Made by a program: the position numbers and the translations under genes. The notes under the pieces are model-generated. The model was not told the origin of the DNA and did not search any database. It saw only the letters and a program-made list of their open reading frames with translations. From positions 1 through 43,056 of the forward strand of contig CALDSY010000173.1 of NCBI GenBank assembly GCA_937924355.1: DNA of 43,056 nt, written 5' to 3'. Below, piece by piece: positions 24,282 to 32,648 of the stretch. Source of the stretch: an uncultured Caulobacterales bacterium (GTDB lineage: Bacteria; Pseudomonadota; Alphaproteobacteria; Caulobacterales; Maricaulaceae). Each line of letters opens with the position of its first letter. Position 1 is the first letter of the stretch.

Positions 24282-24953
24282 ATGACACAGATTTTAATGC
24301 CAAAAGCCACCGCCGTATGGTTGATCGATAACACGGCCTTGACCTTCAAACAGATTTCGGAATTTTGCGGTCTGCATATTCTCGAAGTAGAAGGCATAGC
24401 GGACGGCGATGTCGCCGGCGGTATTCGCGGCGCCGACCCCATCGCCAATGGACAATTGGCCCGGGAAGAAATCGAGCGCGGTGAAAAAGACGCCGACTAT
24501 CAGCTCAAGGCCACGGTTTTTGAAAATGACTCGCTGGCCAAACGTAAAGGCCGCAAGAAAGGCCCTCGCTATACACCTCTTTCCCGTCGTCAGGATCGTC
24601 CCGACGCTATTGCTTGGCTCGTGCGAAACCATCCTGAAATCCCGGACTCAAAAATTGCTAAACTGATCGGAACAACCAAGCCAACGATTACGGCCATTCG
24701 TGAACGGACCCACTGGAAGATGGGTACTATTAATCCAACAGATCCTGTATCTTTGGGGCTTTGCTCTCAAATCGATCTTGATGACGTGGTTCGCAAGGCC
24801 GCCGATAAAAAGGCCCGCATTGACGCTAAAGCCGAAAAGGATGCCAGTGCATCCCTCAAACCCGTTGATGAAACAGTCCCAGCGCCGGCGCCTGAAGCGC
24901 CCGTGGAACAGACACTGGAAAGCCTATTCAAATCTTCCGGTGATAACGACTAA
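24282..24953 (+). CDS. trcR: Cell cycle transcriptional regulator TrcR (DUF1013)
   Basis: A 223-residue DUF1013 protein, the family named TrcR after its cell-cycle role in Caulobacter. The N-terminal HTH-like region reads TAVWLIDNTALTFKQISEFCGLH. The middle has a basic stretch KRKGRKKGPRYTPLSRRQD and a second HTH-like region AWLVRNHPEIPDSKIAKLIGTTKPTI. The C-terminal tail is Ala/Pro/Lys-rich and variable. GGGAG precedes the ATG. In related genomes it associates with RNA polymerase; I infer the same here. The upstream terminator could make expression conditional. Ends 4 bp past the stop of the convergent SDR gene. Confidence 0.9.
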   Translation: MTQILMPKATAVWLIDNTALTFKQISEFCGLHILEVEGIADGDVAGGIRGADPIANGQLAREEIERGEKDADYQLKATVFENDSLAKRKGRKKGPRYTPLSRRQDRPDAIAWLVRNHPEIPDSKIAKLIGTTKPTITAIRERTHWKMGTINPTDPVSLGLCSQIDLDDVVRKAADKKARIDAKAEKDASASLKPVDETVPAPAPEAPVEQTLESLFKSSGDND

Positions 24954-25756
24954 TCTTCTTCTGGCAGCGGCATGGTGTAATTGAGCGCCAGCCGCCCGCC
25001 GTCGACATAAATCACTTGGCCTGTAATATAGCTGGCATCTTTCGAGGCCAGAAATGAACAGACGCTGGCGATTTCTTCTGGGAGCGCCGGACGTCCTAAT
25101 GGGGTTCGACTCCTGATTTTACTTTCGGCCTTGCTGTCCACAACATTGGCCAGCATTTCGGTCTTCACACTCCCCGGACCAATAGCATTTACCCGGATAC
25201 CATAGGGCGCCAATTCAAGGGCCATAGATTTAGTCATTTGACGTAAGCCCCCTTTGGAAACAGAGTAAGCTAGATAGTTTGGCAACGAGACTTCGTCATT
25301 GATGGACGACATATTGATGATACAATAAGGGCGTTCCGATAAACGAGACCGGTCCTCTCTATTTTCAATTTCTTCTAACATGTAATCAACAACGGCTTTG
25401 GACGCCAAGAACGCGCCCCGTAAATTGACCGCCAGAACCTTATCAAACACATGTTCGTCCATATCCGTTATGCCGCCTTGAACGGCAATCCCAGCATTGT
25501 TGACCAGAACATCAATCTGACCAAATTGGCTTAGGGTATCGGCAACAAGATTATGGACCGATAATTTGTCGGAAACATCGCAATCAAAATAAAGGACACG
25601 GTCTTTTTCCGAATCAAATTCGGACATAACAACTTCGCCGGCCTTTTCATCCATATCGGCGATCACCACGTGATAGCCATCATCCAGAAACCGTCTAACA
25701 CAAGCCAGGCCAATCCCTTTGGCCCCGCCAGTGACAATTGCCACACGTTTTTCCAT
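24950..25756 (-). CDS. Short-chain dehydrogenase/reductase, glucose-1-dehydrogenase type
   Basis: A 268-residue classical SDR: cofactor loop TGGAKGIG (residues about 9-16), NNAG (about 88-91), Ser in NMSSINDEV, catalytic Tyr-Lys in YSVSKGG, then GPGSVKTEM and the C-terminal GQVIYVDGGRLA. An insertion (EEIENREDRSRLSERP, near residue 130) lengthens the loop before the Ser strand. Substrate unknown; sugar alcohol or steroid-like hydroxyls are typical for relatives. It has no clear partner here: DUF465 lies upstream on the same strand, 90 bp away. Confidence 0.85.
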   Translation of the reverse strand: MEKRVAIVTGGAKGIGLACVRRFLDDGYHVVIADMDEKAGEVVMSEFDSEKDRVLYFDCDVSDKLSVHNLVADTLSQFGQIDVLVNNAGIAVQGGITDMDEHVFDKVLAVNLRGAFLASKAVVDYMLEEIENREDRSRLSERPYCIINMSSINDEVSLPNYLAYSVSKGGLRQMTKSMALELAPYGIRVNAIGPGSVKTEMLANVVDSKAESKIRSRTPLGRPALPEEIASVCSFLASKDASYITGQVIYVDGGRLALNYTMPLPEED

Positions 25757-25846
25757 ATCCGTGTCCCTCAGTTCAGCGAACTCAGTAAGACAAACGATCT
25801 AAAAAATATAGGTGTTTTACAGACTTAAGCGATATTCGAGAATATT

Positions 25847-26014
25847 CTAAGCTGTCTTCGCCGCAATGATTTGGTCTTTAATTTGAAGCTTTTTACGCTT
25901 TAACATACTAAGTCTAAGGGTGTCGGGGAGCGGGCTTTTCATTTCCTGTTTGATTTCCCGGTCAATTTTATGGTGCCTGTTTCGAAGCTCCAGTAAATGA
26001 GACTCAACCGCCAT
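25847..26014 (-). CDS. DUF465 (YdcH-like) small helical protein
   Basis: A 55-residue protein (MAVESHLLELRNRHHKIDREI...) with the two-helix DUF465 pattern: an L-x2-L-x3-H-x3-D-x2-I helix, a loop with PLPDT, then a basic helix LSMLKRKKLQIKDQI. Function unknown; it may pair into antiparallel coiled coils. The ATG is at 26014. Divergent from a second DUF465 gene starting at 26139, with 124 bp between. Confidence 0.85.
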   Translation of the reverse strand: MAVESHLLELRNRHHKIDREIKQEMKSPLPDTLRLSMLKRKKLQIKDQIIAAKTA

Positions 26015-26138
26015 TCCTTCCTCCTCTGATGTGTAACTCCTTATAGCACAATCTTAGGCATAAGTCACTTCTCCAAAAACATGTCTTTGAGATATAGGAA
26101 ATTTACGGTAAAATAGTGTAATCGAGAGAATCCTATTC

Positions 26139-26375
26139 GTGACCGATACGCCTGATGACAACCTGGAGGACCAGGCCGCCGAAGAAGCAGAAATGCATGC
26201 TTTATTGGCGAGCCTAAAAGAAGAGCACCGGCGGGTGGATATTGAAATTGGAGCTTTGGAAGAAACGGGCGCCGTCGATGTTTTAAAGGTGCGCCGCCTA
26301 AAAAAAATTAAACTCGCGATGAAAGACCAGATTGTATTTCTGGAAAATCAGTTAACTCCGGATATTATCGCTTAA
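26139..26375 (+). CDS. DUF465 family protein with acidic N-terminal extension
   Basis: A 78-residue protein from a GTG at 26139, preceded by GAGAGAA. After an acidic leader (TPDDNLEDQAAEEAEM) it follows the DUF465 pattern: LLASLKEEHRRVDIEI, then VDVLKVRRLKKIKLAMKDQIVFLENQL. It is a paralogue of the divergent 55-residue gene, differing by the leader and by the loop. A 7-bp inverted repeat overlaps its stop codon. The neighbours beyond are a GGDEF gene and purEK. Confidence 0.82.
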   Translation: MTDTPDDNLEDQAAEEAEMHALLASLKEEHRRVDIEIGALEETGAVDVLKVRRLKKIKLAMKDQIVFLENQLTPDIIA

Positions 26376-26388
26376 GCACATTGCTTAA
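26372..26388. other. Inverted repeat over the DUF465 stop codon
   Basis: TTAAGCA (26372-26378), loop CAT, TGCTTAA (26382-26388). A perfect 7-bp stem spanning the TAA stop at 26373-26375. There is no T tract, so it may protect the 3' end of the message rather than terminate it, between convergent DUF465 and GGDEF genes. Confidence 0.4.
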
Positions 26389-26401
26389 AGGCTTGTCGAC
26401 G

Positions 26402-27016
26402 TCACTCAGCTCGCTTTTTTGAACGTTTGTTCTGCGCCAGCTTCTCGCCCGCATTGGACATAATCCGTTCCGGTGTCATGCCGCTGGCCACTCGGGCCAA
26501 CCCAAATGACGCCTCAACAAACAGGGAATTAGACGGCATGTCGATACCAACCGTCTCCAAAGCCTTGACCAATTCTTTCGCTTTTTCTCTGGCTTGTTCC
26601 ATTTCGCACTTGAAAAGCAAAACCGCGAAATCGTCGCTCCCTAACCGAGCAACTAAGTCACAATCCCGGATATTGGTTTGCAAGACCTGGCCCACTTGAA
26701 TGAGTAATTCATCGCCCATGACGGGCCCGTACCGATCATTGATGCTTTTAAACCCGTCAAGATCAAACAAAACAAGCGATGTTGGTATCTCATATCGTTG
26801 AAAGACTGATTGCGCTTTCACCAATTCGCGTAAAAAGGCGCGGCGGTTATAAACCGGTGCCAGAGCGTCCGCATCGGCAGCCAATTCAAGTTCTTTGACA
26901 TAGGCCCGCAATCGGATGATTTCGGCCATTAAAGCTTCGCGGCTTTCGTCCTTTCCGATATCCGCTCTGAAACGCGTCGGTTCGGATACATCAATTTTTC
27001 TGACGGCATTTTCCAT
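26402..27016 (-). CDS. GGDEF-domain protein with degenerate active site (GSDDF) and intact I-site
   Basis: A 204-residue protein: a short N-terminal helical part (about 1-50) and one GGDEF domain. DLDGFKSINDRYGPVMGDELL is normal in layout, but the signature is GSDDF (126-130) in place of GG[DE]EF. The inhibitory site RxxD is present as Arg117-Asp120, five residues before. It may bind c-di-GMP as an effector or be a weak cyclase. I chose the ATG at 27016 because AAGGA lies eight bases before it; a longer frame reaches into purE at 27142. It is divergent from purE. Confidence 0.85.
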   Translation of the reverse strand: MENAVRKIDVSEPTRFRADIGKDESREALMAEIIRLRAYVKELELAADADALAPVYNRRAFLRELVKAQSVFQRYEIPTSLVLFDLDGFKSINDRYGPVMGDELLIQVGQVLQTNIRDCDLVARLGSDDFAVLLFKCEMEQAREKAKELVKALETVGIDMPSNSLFVEASFGLARVASGMTPERIMSNAGEKLAQNKRSKKRAE

Positions 27017-27157
27017 AAATTGATTCCTTATGTAGGTTAAAGATAAGCCACGGACGTTAAAAAAGATTTTCCAAACGCCGATTTTAGATTTGACCTTGGG
27101 TTGGAAACGCTTAAATTCCTTCGCTTTCCTTGAATGTTTCAATGTGATTGGGAAGAC

Positions 27158-27643
27158 ATGAGCAAAACATCAAAAGTTGCAATCGTTATGGGATCCAAAT
27201 CGGATTGGCCTACCATGGAACATGCCGCGGAAATTTTGGACGCGCTGGATATATCTTACGAGGCCAAAGTCGTTTCCGCACACCGGACACCACAGCGTCT
27301 TTATGATTTCGCCAAATCCGCCAAAGCGCTGGGATATCAGGTTGTCATAGCTGGCGCTGGCGGCGCGGCTCACCTGCCAGGTATGGTGGCGTCCATGACC
27401 ACATTGCCGGTTTTGGGCGTGCCGGTTCAAAGCAAAGCACTTTCTGGATTAGACAGTTTATTATCAATCGCTCAAATGCCCGGCGGTGTCCCCGTGGGCA
27501 CTCTGGCCATCGGAAAATCCGGCGCGAAAAACGCGGCCCTTCTGGCCGCCTCTATCATCGCACTCAATGACAAGTCCGTCGACAAAGCTCTGACCGTGTG
27601 GCGCGCCAAGCAGACAGAAAGCGTCAAAGAAGACGTATCTTGA
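27158..27643 (+). CDS. purE: N5-carboxyaminoimidazole ribonucleotide mutase
   Basis: A 161-residue PurE, converting N5-CAIR to CAIR in purine synthesis. Family stretches: [17 protein letters not shown] (substrate loop), [13 protein letters not shown], and [15 protein letters not shown], with [23 protein letters not shown] chose ATG 27158 (MSKTSK), with GGGAAG seven bases before it; an in-frame ATG at 27134 adds an unconserved leader. Only one base separates it from the purK start, so the two are one operon. Confidence 0.96.
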   Translation: MSKTSKVAIVMGSKSDWPTMEHAAEILDALDISYEAKVVSAHRTPQRLYDFAKSAKALGYQVVIAGAGGAAHLPGMVASMTTLPVLGVPVQSKALSGLDSLLSIAQMPGGVPVGTLAIGKSGAKNAALLAASIIALNDKSVDKALTVWRAKQTESVKEDVS

Positions 27644-27644
27644 T

Positions 27645-28715
27645 ATGACAACGAGCCATGTTTTGCCGCGCGGCGCGGTTATCGGTATTTTTGGCGGCGG
27701 ACAGCTTGGTCGCATGTTATCTTTGGCTGCCGCGCGGCTGGATTTTAAAACACATGTATTCGCGCCGGATGCCGAATGCCCGGCTTCGCAGGTTGCGTGG
27801 AAACACACGCTGGCAGACTATGATGATTTAGCGGCTGTCAGATCCTTTTCAAATTCGGTTGATGTCATCACTTATGAGTTTGAAAACATTCCGACCGCAA
27901 CGGTGATCGCCGCATCGCCCGGCGCCCCTGTCTTGCCCCCCATAGAGGCACTGCATAATGGTCAAGACCGGCTGACCGAGAAAACCTTTATCTCTGAAAC
28001 GGCGGGTGTAGCTGTCGCGCCCTTTTATCCAGTCAACAATGAGTTTGACGCCAAGCGGGCGTTAAAGGCCCTTGGCGGAAAATGTGTGATTAAAACCCGG
28101 CGCATGGGATATGACGGCAAAGGCCAGGTCATCGCGTCAAGCGAACAGGCCGCCATGGACGGGACTAAGTCGCTAGGCGGAGTACCCTGCATTGCCGAAG
28201 GATTTATTCCTTTTAGACGAGAAGTCTCAATTGTGTGCGCCCGCAACCGACACGGCGATACAGCCGCCTTTCCTTTGATCGAAAACCAACACAAAAACCA
28301 TATTTTGCATACATCCATTTGCCCCGCAGACGGCGACACTGGCCAGGCACGGGAGCTCGCATTTAAAATTCTAGAAGCTCTGGATTATGTCGGCGTTTTG
28401 GCGGTGGAGTTTTTCGAACTGGATGATGGCACATTGCTCGTCAACGAGATCGCCCCGCGGGTACACAATTCCGGGCATTGGACACAGGATGCAGGGTGTA
28501 CCGACCAATTTGAACTCCATATTCGCGCCATTGCCGGCTGGCCGCTCGGTGACACACAGCCGAAATACCGTGTTGAAATGACAAATTTATTAGGCGACGA
28601 TGTGGATCAGATACCGGAACTCGCGGCGGATCCGGCTGTGAAGTTTCATCTCTATGGGAAAGTAGACGCCCGCGCCGGGCGAAAAATGGGCCATATCAAC
28701 CGAATTATCAGTTAG
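27645..28715 (+). CDS. purK: 5-(carboxyamino)imidazole ribonucleotide synthase
   Basis: A 356-residue ATP-grasp enzyme of normal PurK length, joining bicarbonate to AIR with ATP. Seen: GGGQLGRMLSLAAARL near the N-terminus, EFENIPTATV, the ATP-grasp KTRRMGYDGKGQ and EGFIPFRREVS, and the metal-site EIAPRVHNSGHWTQDAG. The product N5-CAIR passes to PurE, encoded immediately upstream with one base between. Ends 4 bp past the stop of the convergent COQ9 gene. Confidence 0.96.
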   Translation: MTTSHVLPRGAVIGIFGGGQLGRMLSLAAARLDFKTHVFAPDAECPASQVAWKHTLADYDDLAAVRSFSNSVDVITYEFENIPTATVIAASPGAPVLPPIEALHNGQDRLTEKTFISETAGVAVAPFYPVNNEFDAKRALKALGGKCVIKTRRMGYDGKGQVIASSEQAAMDGTKSLGGVPCIAEGFIPFRREVSIVCARNRHGDTAAFPLIENQHKNHILHTSICPADGDTGQARELAFKILEALDYVGVLAVEFFELDDGTLLVNEIAPRVHNSGHWTQDAGCTDQFELHIRAIAGWPLGDTQPKYRVEMTNLLGDDVDQIPELAADPAVKFHLYGKVDARAGRKMGHINRIIS

Positions 28716-29386
28716 CGATAGCGTCGCCGGCGGCGACCATATCTAAGGCGGCCTGCCAATCTGGCCGGGTCGGGCCATTTCTCTCTTTGTTTGCGAAGGG
28801 AAAACTTGGCTTTTTCAAACTGCATTACATTTTCAATACGGGACTCGAGAAAAGCCCGTGCCTTGGCCTTGTCATCCGTGTCATCGGACAGCCAGGCTAG
28901 GATCGATGACCCAATGACACCCGAAAGGATCGCCCGTTTGGAATAGTAATTGCCGTCTGTGCTCGTGTCTCCGATGGCGCGCCAGATCATATCGGCCGAT
29001 TGCCAAAGTTGTCCAGGTCCTTGCCCCAAAGCATCGGGCAAAGTTAATCGGGACATAGCGCGCCGGGCGGCCTGTTCCTGACCAGCCATTTCAGACAGGC
29101 GAATCCAGACGCATTCCGTGATTTTGTCCCGGATGCGCATATTGGATAGACCTCTTGCGTTGATTGTCGCCAGAGCAGATTGGTCGCCTTGTTCGGACCA
29201 ATAAGAGATGAGTTCCAATGGCCCTCCGGGAAAGTAAAGCTCAGCGGATCCGGCAGGCAGATCGGTCATAGCGACGGCAGCGGTTAGAGATTTTTGTGTC
29301 CAGCCATCAAATGGAATATGCGCCATCGCAGCATCTAAAATCTGCGCCCGCGCTGCATCTGACGGATTATGTGTCTGGGACTCCAT
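28712..29386 (-). CDS. COQ9 family ubiquinone biosynthesis protein
   Basis: A 224-residue protein of the COQ9 family, which in eukaryotes presents ubiquinone precursors to COQ7. The N-terminal half is a TetR-like helical part (ARAQILDAAMAHIPFDGWTQKSLTAAVAM), and the C-terminal half is the COQ9 domain (AARRAMSRLTLP, SADMIWRAIGDTSTDGNYYSKRAILSGVIGSSILAWL). The tail is very basic (RYGRRRRRYR). The ATG at 29386 is chosen; an earlier frame continues into the ABC permease gene end. Convergent with purK. Confidence 0.87.
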   Translation of the reverse strand: MESQTHNPSDAARAQILDAAMAHIPFDGWTQKSLTAAVAMTDLPAGSAELYFPGGPLELISYWSEQGDQSALATINARGLSNMRIRDKITECVWIRLSEMAGQEQAARRAMSRLTLPDALGQGPGQLWQSADMIWRAIGDTSTDGNYYSKRAILSGVIGSSILAWLSDDTDDKAKARAFLESRIENVMQFEKAKFSLRKQREKWPDPARLAGRLRYGRRRRRYR

Positions 29387-29423
29387 GGTATTGCTATAGT
29401 CGTCCTCGGCCGCCTTGTCACCT

Positions 29424-30758
29424 TTAGGCCTTGCGGCGTAAAACCGCGCGTTTAAACCAGTCAGAAACACCTTTGACACCGGCGCCTGACAAGATGCCAT
29501 ATCTGAATATGCGACCGGCGATCCAGATTACGAGGAGTGACATCAAGAATAAAAACGACGCTGACAAAAGCAGCTCCCACCACGGCGGATCCAAGTGTAA
29601 CCGGGCGATTGCCGCAAAGGGCGCACTGAGTGGAAACCACGTCGCGAAGGTCAGAAGCGGTGAGTCCGGTGAATTCAAACTGAGCGGGATGACCATGACA
29701 CAGGCCGATAGCACCAACATTATGGGGGTTGTCAACGTCTGCGCGTCTTGCATGGACTCGGCCAAGGAGCCCATTGCAATAAACAGGGCCCCATAAAAAA
29801 GATAACCCAATGCCAAGAAGAGAATAAAGAAGAAAATTAGCTTGGGCGTTATCGCCTGCAGCACGGCGGCGCCGACGGGGGATGCCAAAAAGAATACAGC
29901 TCCGGCTAACATCAACACAATGTAGGGCAACATGGCTGTGATCGTCAGTGCCGCGACTCCAATGAGTTTTCCAATCATTATTTCCGAGAGCCGTGTTGTG
30001 GAGAGCATCATCTCCAACAACTTGTTCAGCTTCTCTTCAAGCATTGAGGTGAGCAGCATGTAGGCGCCTGAGAAAATTGTCAGCCAGAGCAGCATCGTTG
30101 CGGCCACTGAAACAAGATTAGGAATCCGGTCAATAAACGTAACGGCCTGCCCGCCTTCGCCCGATTTTCCCGGGTCAAAGACGTTGACTTTAATCGCCGC
30201 GGCGCGGGCCTCACTCAATCCATCAGATGATAGTCCAGCCGCCCCCAAATATTTGCCCTCAGCGATTTTTCGAAAATAGCGGTTGGAGACGTTTTTGAGG
30301 CGTTGATTATTGATGTTATCGGCCCAGTAATCGGCTTTTACCCCTGACGGACCTTCATAGATATGCAAGAGCGCGGAGAGCTTCACAGCCTTGCCATCCA
30401 CTTCAAATTTATTCTGACCGGTAAGATAGTTCTTAAGCGCATCAATGTTATCGGCGGGCGGGCTGACATATATGTTTTTGTTTGCCGGCATCTGCCCCTG
30501 TGGGAGCTCGATCGGAAGCTCAGGTCTTTGAGCCTGATCATAGTCACGAATAGCCATTTCATGCTGGCCCGTTTCATCTAAAATGGCCTCATATCTTACC
30601 GGATCCACATTGATGTCTAAACGCGCAGCAAAAAAAGCGACGGTGAACAAGACGAAGGGCATTAAAAAGGAAATCCAAAAACCCCATGTCTTGATATATC
30701 CGAGAAAGTCTCTGCGGGCGATAAGATAAACCCGGCGCAAATTGAGTTGCGGAATCAT
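29424..30758 (-). CDS. ABC-2 type exporter permease (NatB-like)
   Basis: A 444-residue permease with one N-terminal helix (about 21-45, WGFWISFLMPFVLFTVAFFAA), a large extracytoplasmic domain (about 46-220) and a C-terminal block of five to six helices (from about 225), including LEEKLNKLLEMMLSTTRLSEIMIGK. This is the layout of NatB/YhaP-type exporters. Substrate unknown; NatAB in Bacillus exports sodium. Its start codon region touches the stop of the ATPase gene, so they form a pair. Confidence 0.87.
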   Translation of the reverse strand: MIPQLNLRRVYLIARRDFLGYIKTWGFWISFLMPFVLFTVAFFAARLDINVDPVRYEAILDETGQHEMAIRDYDQAQRPELPIELPQGQMPANKNIYVSPPADNIDALKNYLTGQNKFEVDGKAVKLSALLHIYEGPSGVKADYWADNINNQRLKNVSNRYFRKIAEGKYLGAAGLSSDGLSEARAAAIKVNVFDPGKSGEGGQAVTFIDRIPNLVSVAATMLLWLTIFSGAYMLLTSMLEEKLNKLLEMMLSTTRLSEIMIGKLIGVAALTITAMLPYIVLMLAGAVFFLASPVGAAVLQAITPKLIFFFILFLALGYLFYGALFIAMGSLAESMQDAQTLTTPIMLVLSACVMVIPLSLNSPDSPLLTFATWFPLSAPFAAIARLHLDPPWWELLLSASFLFLMSLLVIWIAGRIFRYGILSGAGVKGVSDWFKRAVLRRKA

Positions 30759-31693
30759 TAGACAACTCCCTCTTGCATTTTTTCTGCTTCATCGCGTCCA
30801 ACAAGGGCGACAAACGCCTCGTGTAACGACGCCGCCTTAGGCTCAAAACGTTTGAGTTTGATCTTGCTATTGACGCATTTTTCCAAAATCGCATGATTGT
30901 CCGCATCACGTTTCAGGACAACACTGATCGAACCGTCCTCTCGAACTTCCATGTTTTCAGCAAATGCCGTTACAGTTTCCTTTAATCGGCCATCTTCTGA
31001 ACTAATAACCAGCCGCCTTGGGGCCTGAGCCAATGCTTCGTCCGTCGAGCCATCAAAGACTTTGCGGCCACGAGACATAAGGATAATACGGTCACAAAGG
31101 CGCTCGGCATGTTCCATCACATGGGTCGAAAATATGATCGTTCGGCCCCTATCCGCAATTTCCCGAACCATGTTTTCAAGCACTTGCTGATTGACGGGAT
31201 CCAAACCTGAAAATGGCTCATCCAGAACATAGAATTCTGGATCATGGGCGATAGCGGATAATAACTGAACTTTCTGAGCCATCCCTTTTGACATGTCTTT
31301 ATTTTTCTTTCGTTTGGCATCGCCTAAACCGTATTTGTCCAAAAGCCGATCTGCCAGCGGAAAAGCCTCTTTGGCTTTCATGCCATTGAGGCGGGCCATA
31401 TGGGCAATAGATTCGCGGGCCGTCTGCTTTTTATAAAGCCCTCGCTCTTCCGGTAGGAAAGCAAGCCGCCCAAATGAATGGGGGCTCGGCGCGGCTCCAA
31501 AAAGCTCGACGAGGCCAGAATCTGGTTTGATCAAACCCAGCGCCATGCGGATGGTCGTGGTTTTCCCGGCCCCGTTTGGCCCCAAAAACCCAATGATTTC
31601 ACCGGGCTGAACATCAAAGGACACATCTTCGACCGCAACCTTCCCGGCAAAAGATTTCGATATATTTCTCAGAGATAGAGGAAATTCAGACAT
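30758..31693 (-). CDS. ABC transporter ATP-binding protein (NatA-like)
   Basis: A 311-residue ATPase of the exporter pair. Walker A is GPNGAGKTT (about 37-45); the signature is MSKGMAQKVQLL rather than LSGGQ, common in NatA-like proteins; Walker B is FYVLDEPFSGLDP; the switch His is in FSTHVMEHAE. The C-terminal extension of about 90 residues (from 220) is of the DUF4162 type, often seen in these transporters. Drives the permease encoded downstream. Confidence 0.92.
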   Translation of the reverse strand: MSEFPLSLRNISKSFAGKVAVEDVSFDVQPGEIIGFLGPNGAGKTTTIRMALGLIKPDSGLVELFGAAPSPHSFGRLAFLPEERGLYKKQTARESIAHMARLNGMKAKEAFPLADRLLDKYGLGDAKRKKNKDMSKGMAQKVQLLSAIAHDPEFYVLDEPFSGLDPVNQQVLENMVREIADRGRTIIFSTHVMEHAERLCDRIILMSRGRKVFDGSTDEALAQAPRRLVISSEDGRLKETVTAFAENMEVREDGSISVVLKRDADNHAILEKCVNSKIKLKRFEPKAASLHEAFVALVGRDEAEKMQEGVV

Positions 31694-31833
31694 AAAGGTC
31701 CACGATTGTTTTGATGGACCAAAATTGCATGAAGACGTTGGTGTTTGCTAGGCTTTTCTTATGAAAATAGAGAGAAAGTTAAAAAGCTGAGTATGGTGAC
31801 TATCTAACCGCCCATGGCCATTGACTTCGGACC

Positions 31834-32631
31834 CTAAGATTTAAAAAAAGCCGTGATGGCTTCGCGGCCGCCGGAAATCCAGAGATCACTATGGTCCCCG
31901 CCTTTAACGATGAAACTTTGCTTTGGTCCTTGGTAGCTGTCATAAAGCTTGCGACCCTGTGCGATGGGTATTACTTGGTCATGGGTTCCGTGTAACCAGA
32001 GCATGGGAACGGATTTCCCCTCCAGGGCTTTATCGCTCTCATATTTATCTTTGATCAAAGGCGGGAAAGCAAAAAACGGCATACGGAGACGCACCATATC
32101 CATCATCGAATTAAAGGGGGCTTCCATGACTATTTTAGCAACCGCTTTGCGCGACGCCAGTTGCGCGGCCACACCAGCCCCAAGCGATGTACCATAGAGA
32201 TATATTTGCTCCGGCGTAACGCCTTTGGCGCGGATAAAATCATATTGCGCCAAAGCCGCATGGATGATCCCTCTTTGGGTCGGCGATCCTGTGGCACCTG
32301 GATACCCAGGATATTCTGCCGCTATAACGCCAAAGCCCTGCTCAATAAAGTGTTTATAGATAAAACGTCCATCATATGCCGAGGAGCCATTCCCATGGAA
32401 AAATATGACGACGGGCTGTTCGCTATCCGGAGGATGCCACCAGACGGGAACCGTTTCACCGGTTTCAAGCGTTAGTGCAATCGCCTGCATATCCTGTTCT
32501 GTTGATGACAGATCCGGCTGGTTTTCAGGCGGGAAATACATAAAAGAGCGCTGCAGGATAAAAAGCGCAATCATCGCCAAGACATAGGCGATGATTAAAA
32601 TTACTAAGGCCTTGATCAGAAATTTACCCAT
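31834..32631 (-). CDS. Membrane-anchored alpha/beta hydrolase (BEM46/ABHD13-like)
   Basis: A 265-residue protein with one N-terminal helix (about 8-28) and an alpha/beta hydrolase domain. The nucleophile elbow is GTSLGAG (Ser about 147), the oxyanion region FFHGNGSSAYDG, the acid in LHGTHDQVIP and the His in KGGDHSDLW. The FMYFPPENQPD stretch just after the helix is typical of BEM46/YfhR-like hydrolases. Substrate unknown. Seventeen bases downstream of pntB on the same strand, so it may be transcribed with the transhydrogenase. Confidence 0.88.
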   Translation of the reverse strand: MGKFLIKALVILIIAYVLAMIALFILQRSFMYFPPENQPDLSSTEQDMQAIALTLETGETVPVWWHPPDSEQPVVIFFHGNGSSAYDGRFIYKHFIEQGFGVIAAEYPGYPGATGSPTQRGIIHAALAQYDFIRAKGVTPEQIYLYGTSLGAGVAAQLASRKAVAKIVMEAPFNSMMDMVRLRMPFFAFPPLIKDKYESDKALEGKSVPMLWLHGTHDQVIPIAQGRKLYDSYQGPKQSFIVKGGDHSDLWISGGREAITAFFKS

Positions 32632-32648
32632 CGGTGTTTCGTCAATTC

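Noticed and set aside
26372-26388. TTAA pair over the DUF465 stop as a CtrA site
   Set aside because: The spacing is 9 bases and the site is a perfect hairpin at a gene end, so an RNA role is more likely.
27134-27158. Upstream ATG for purE and the long frame of the GGDEF gene overlapping it
   Set aside because: Both inner starts have clear ribosome binding sites and begin at the conserved protein ends; the outer ones would overlap divergently.
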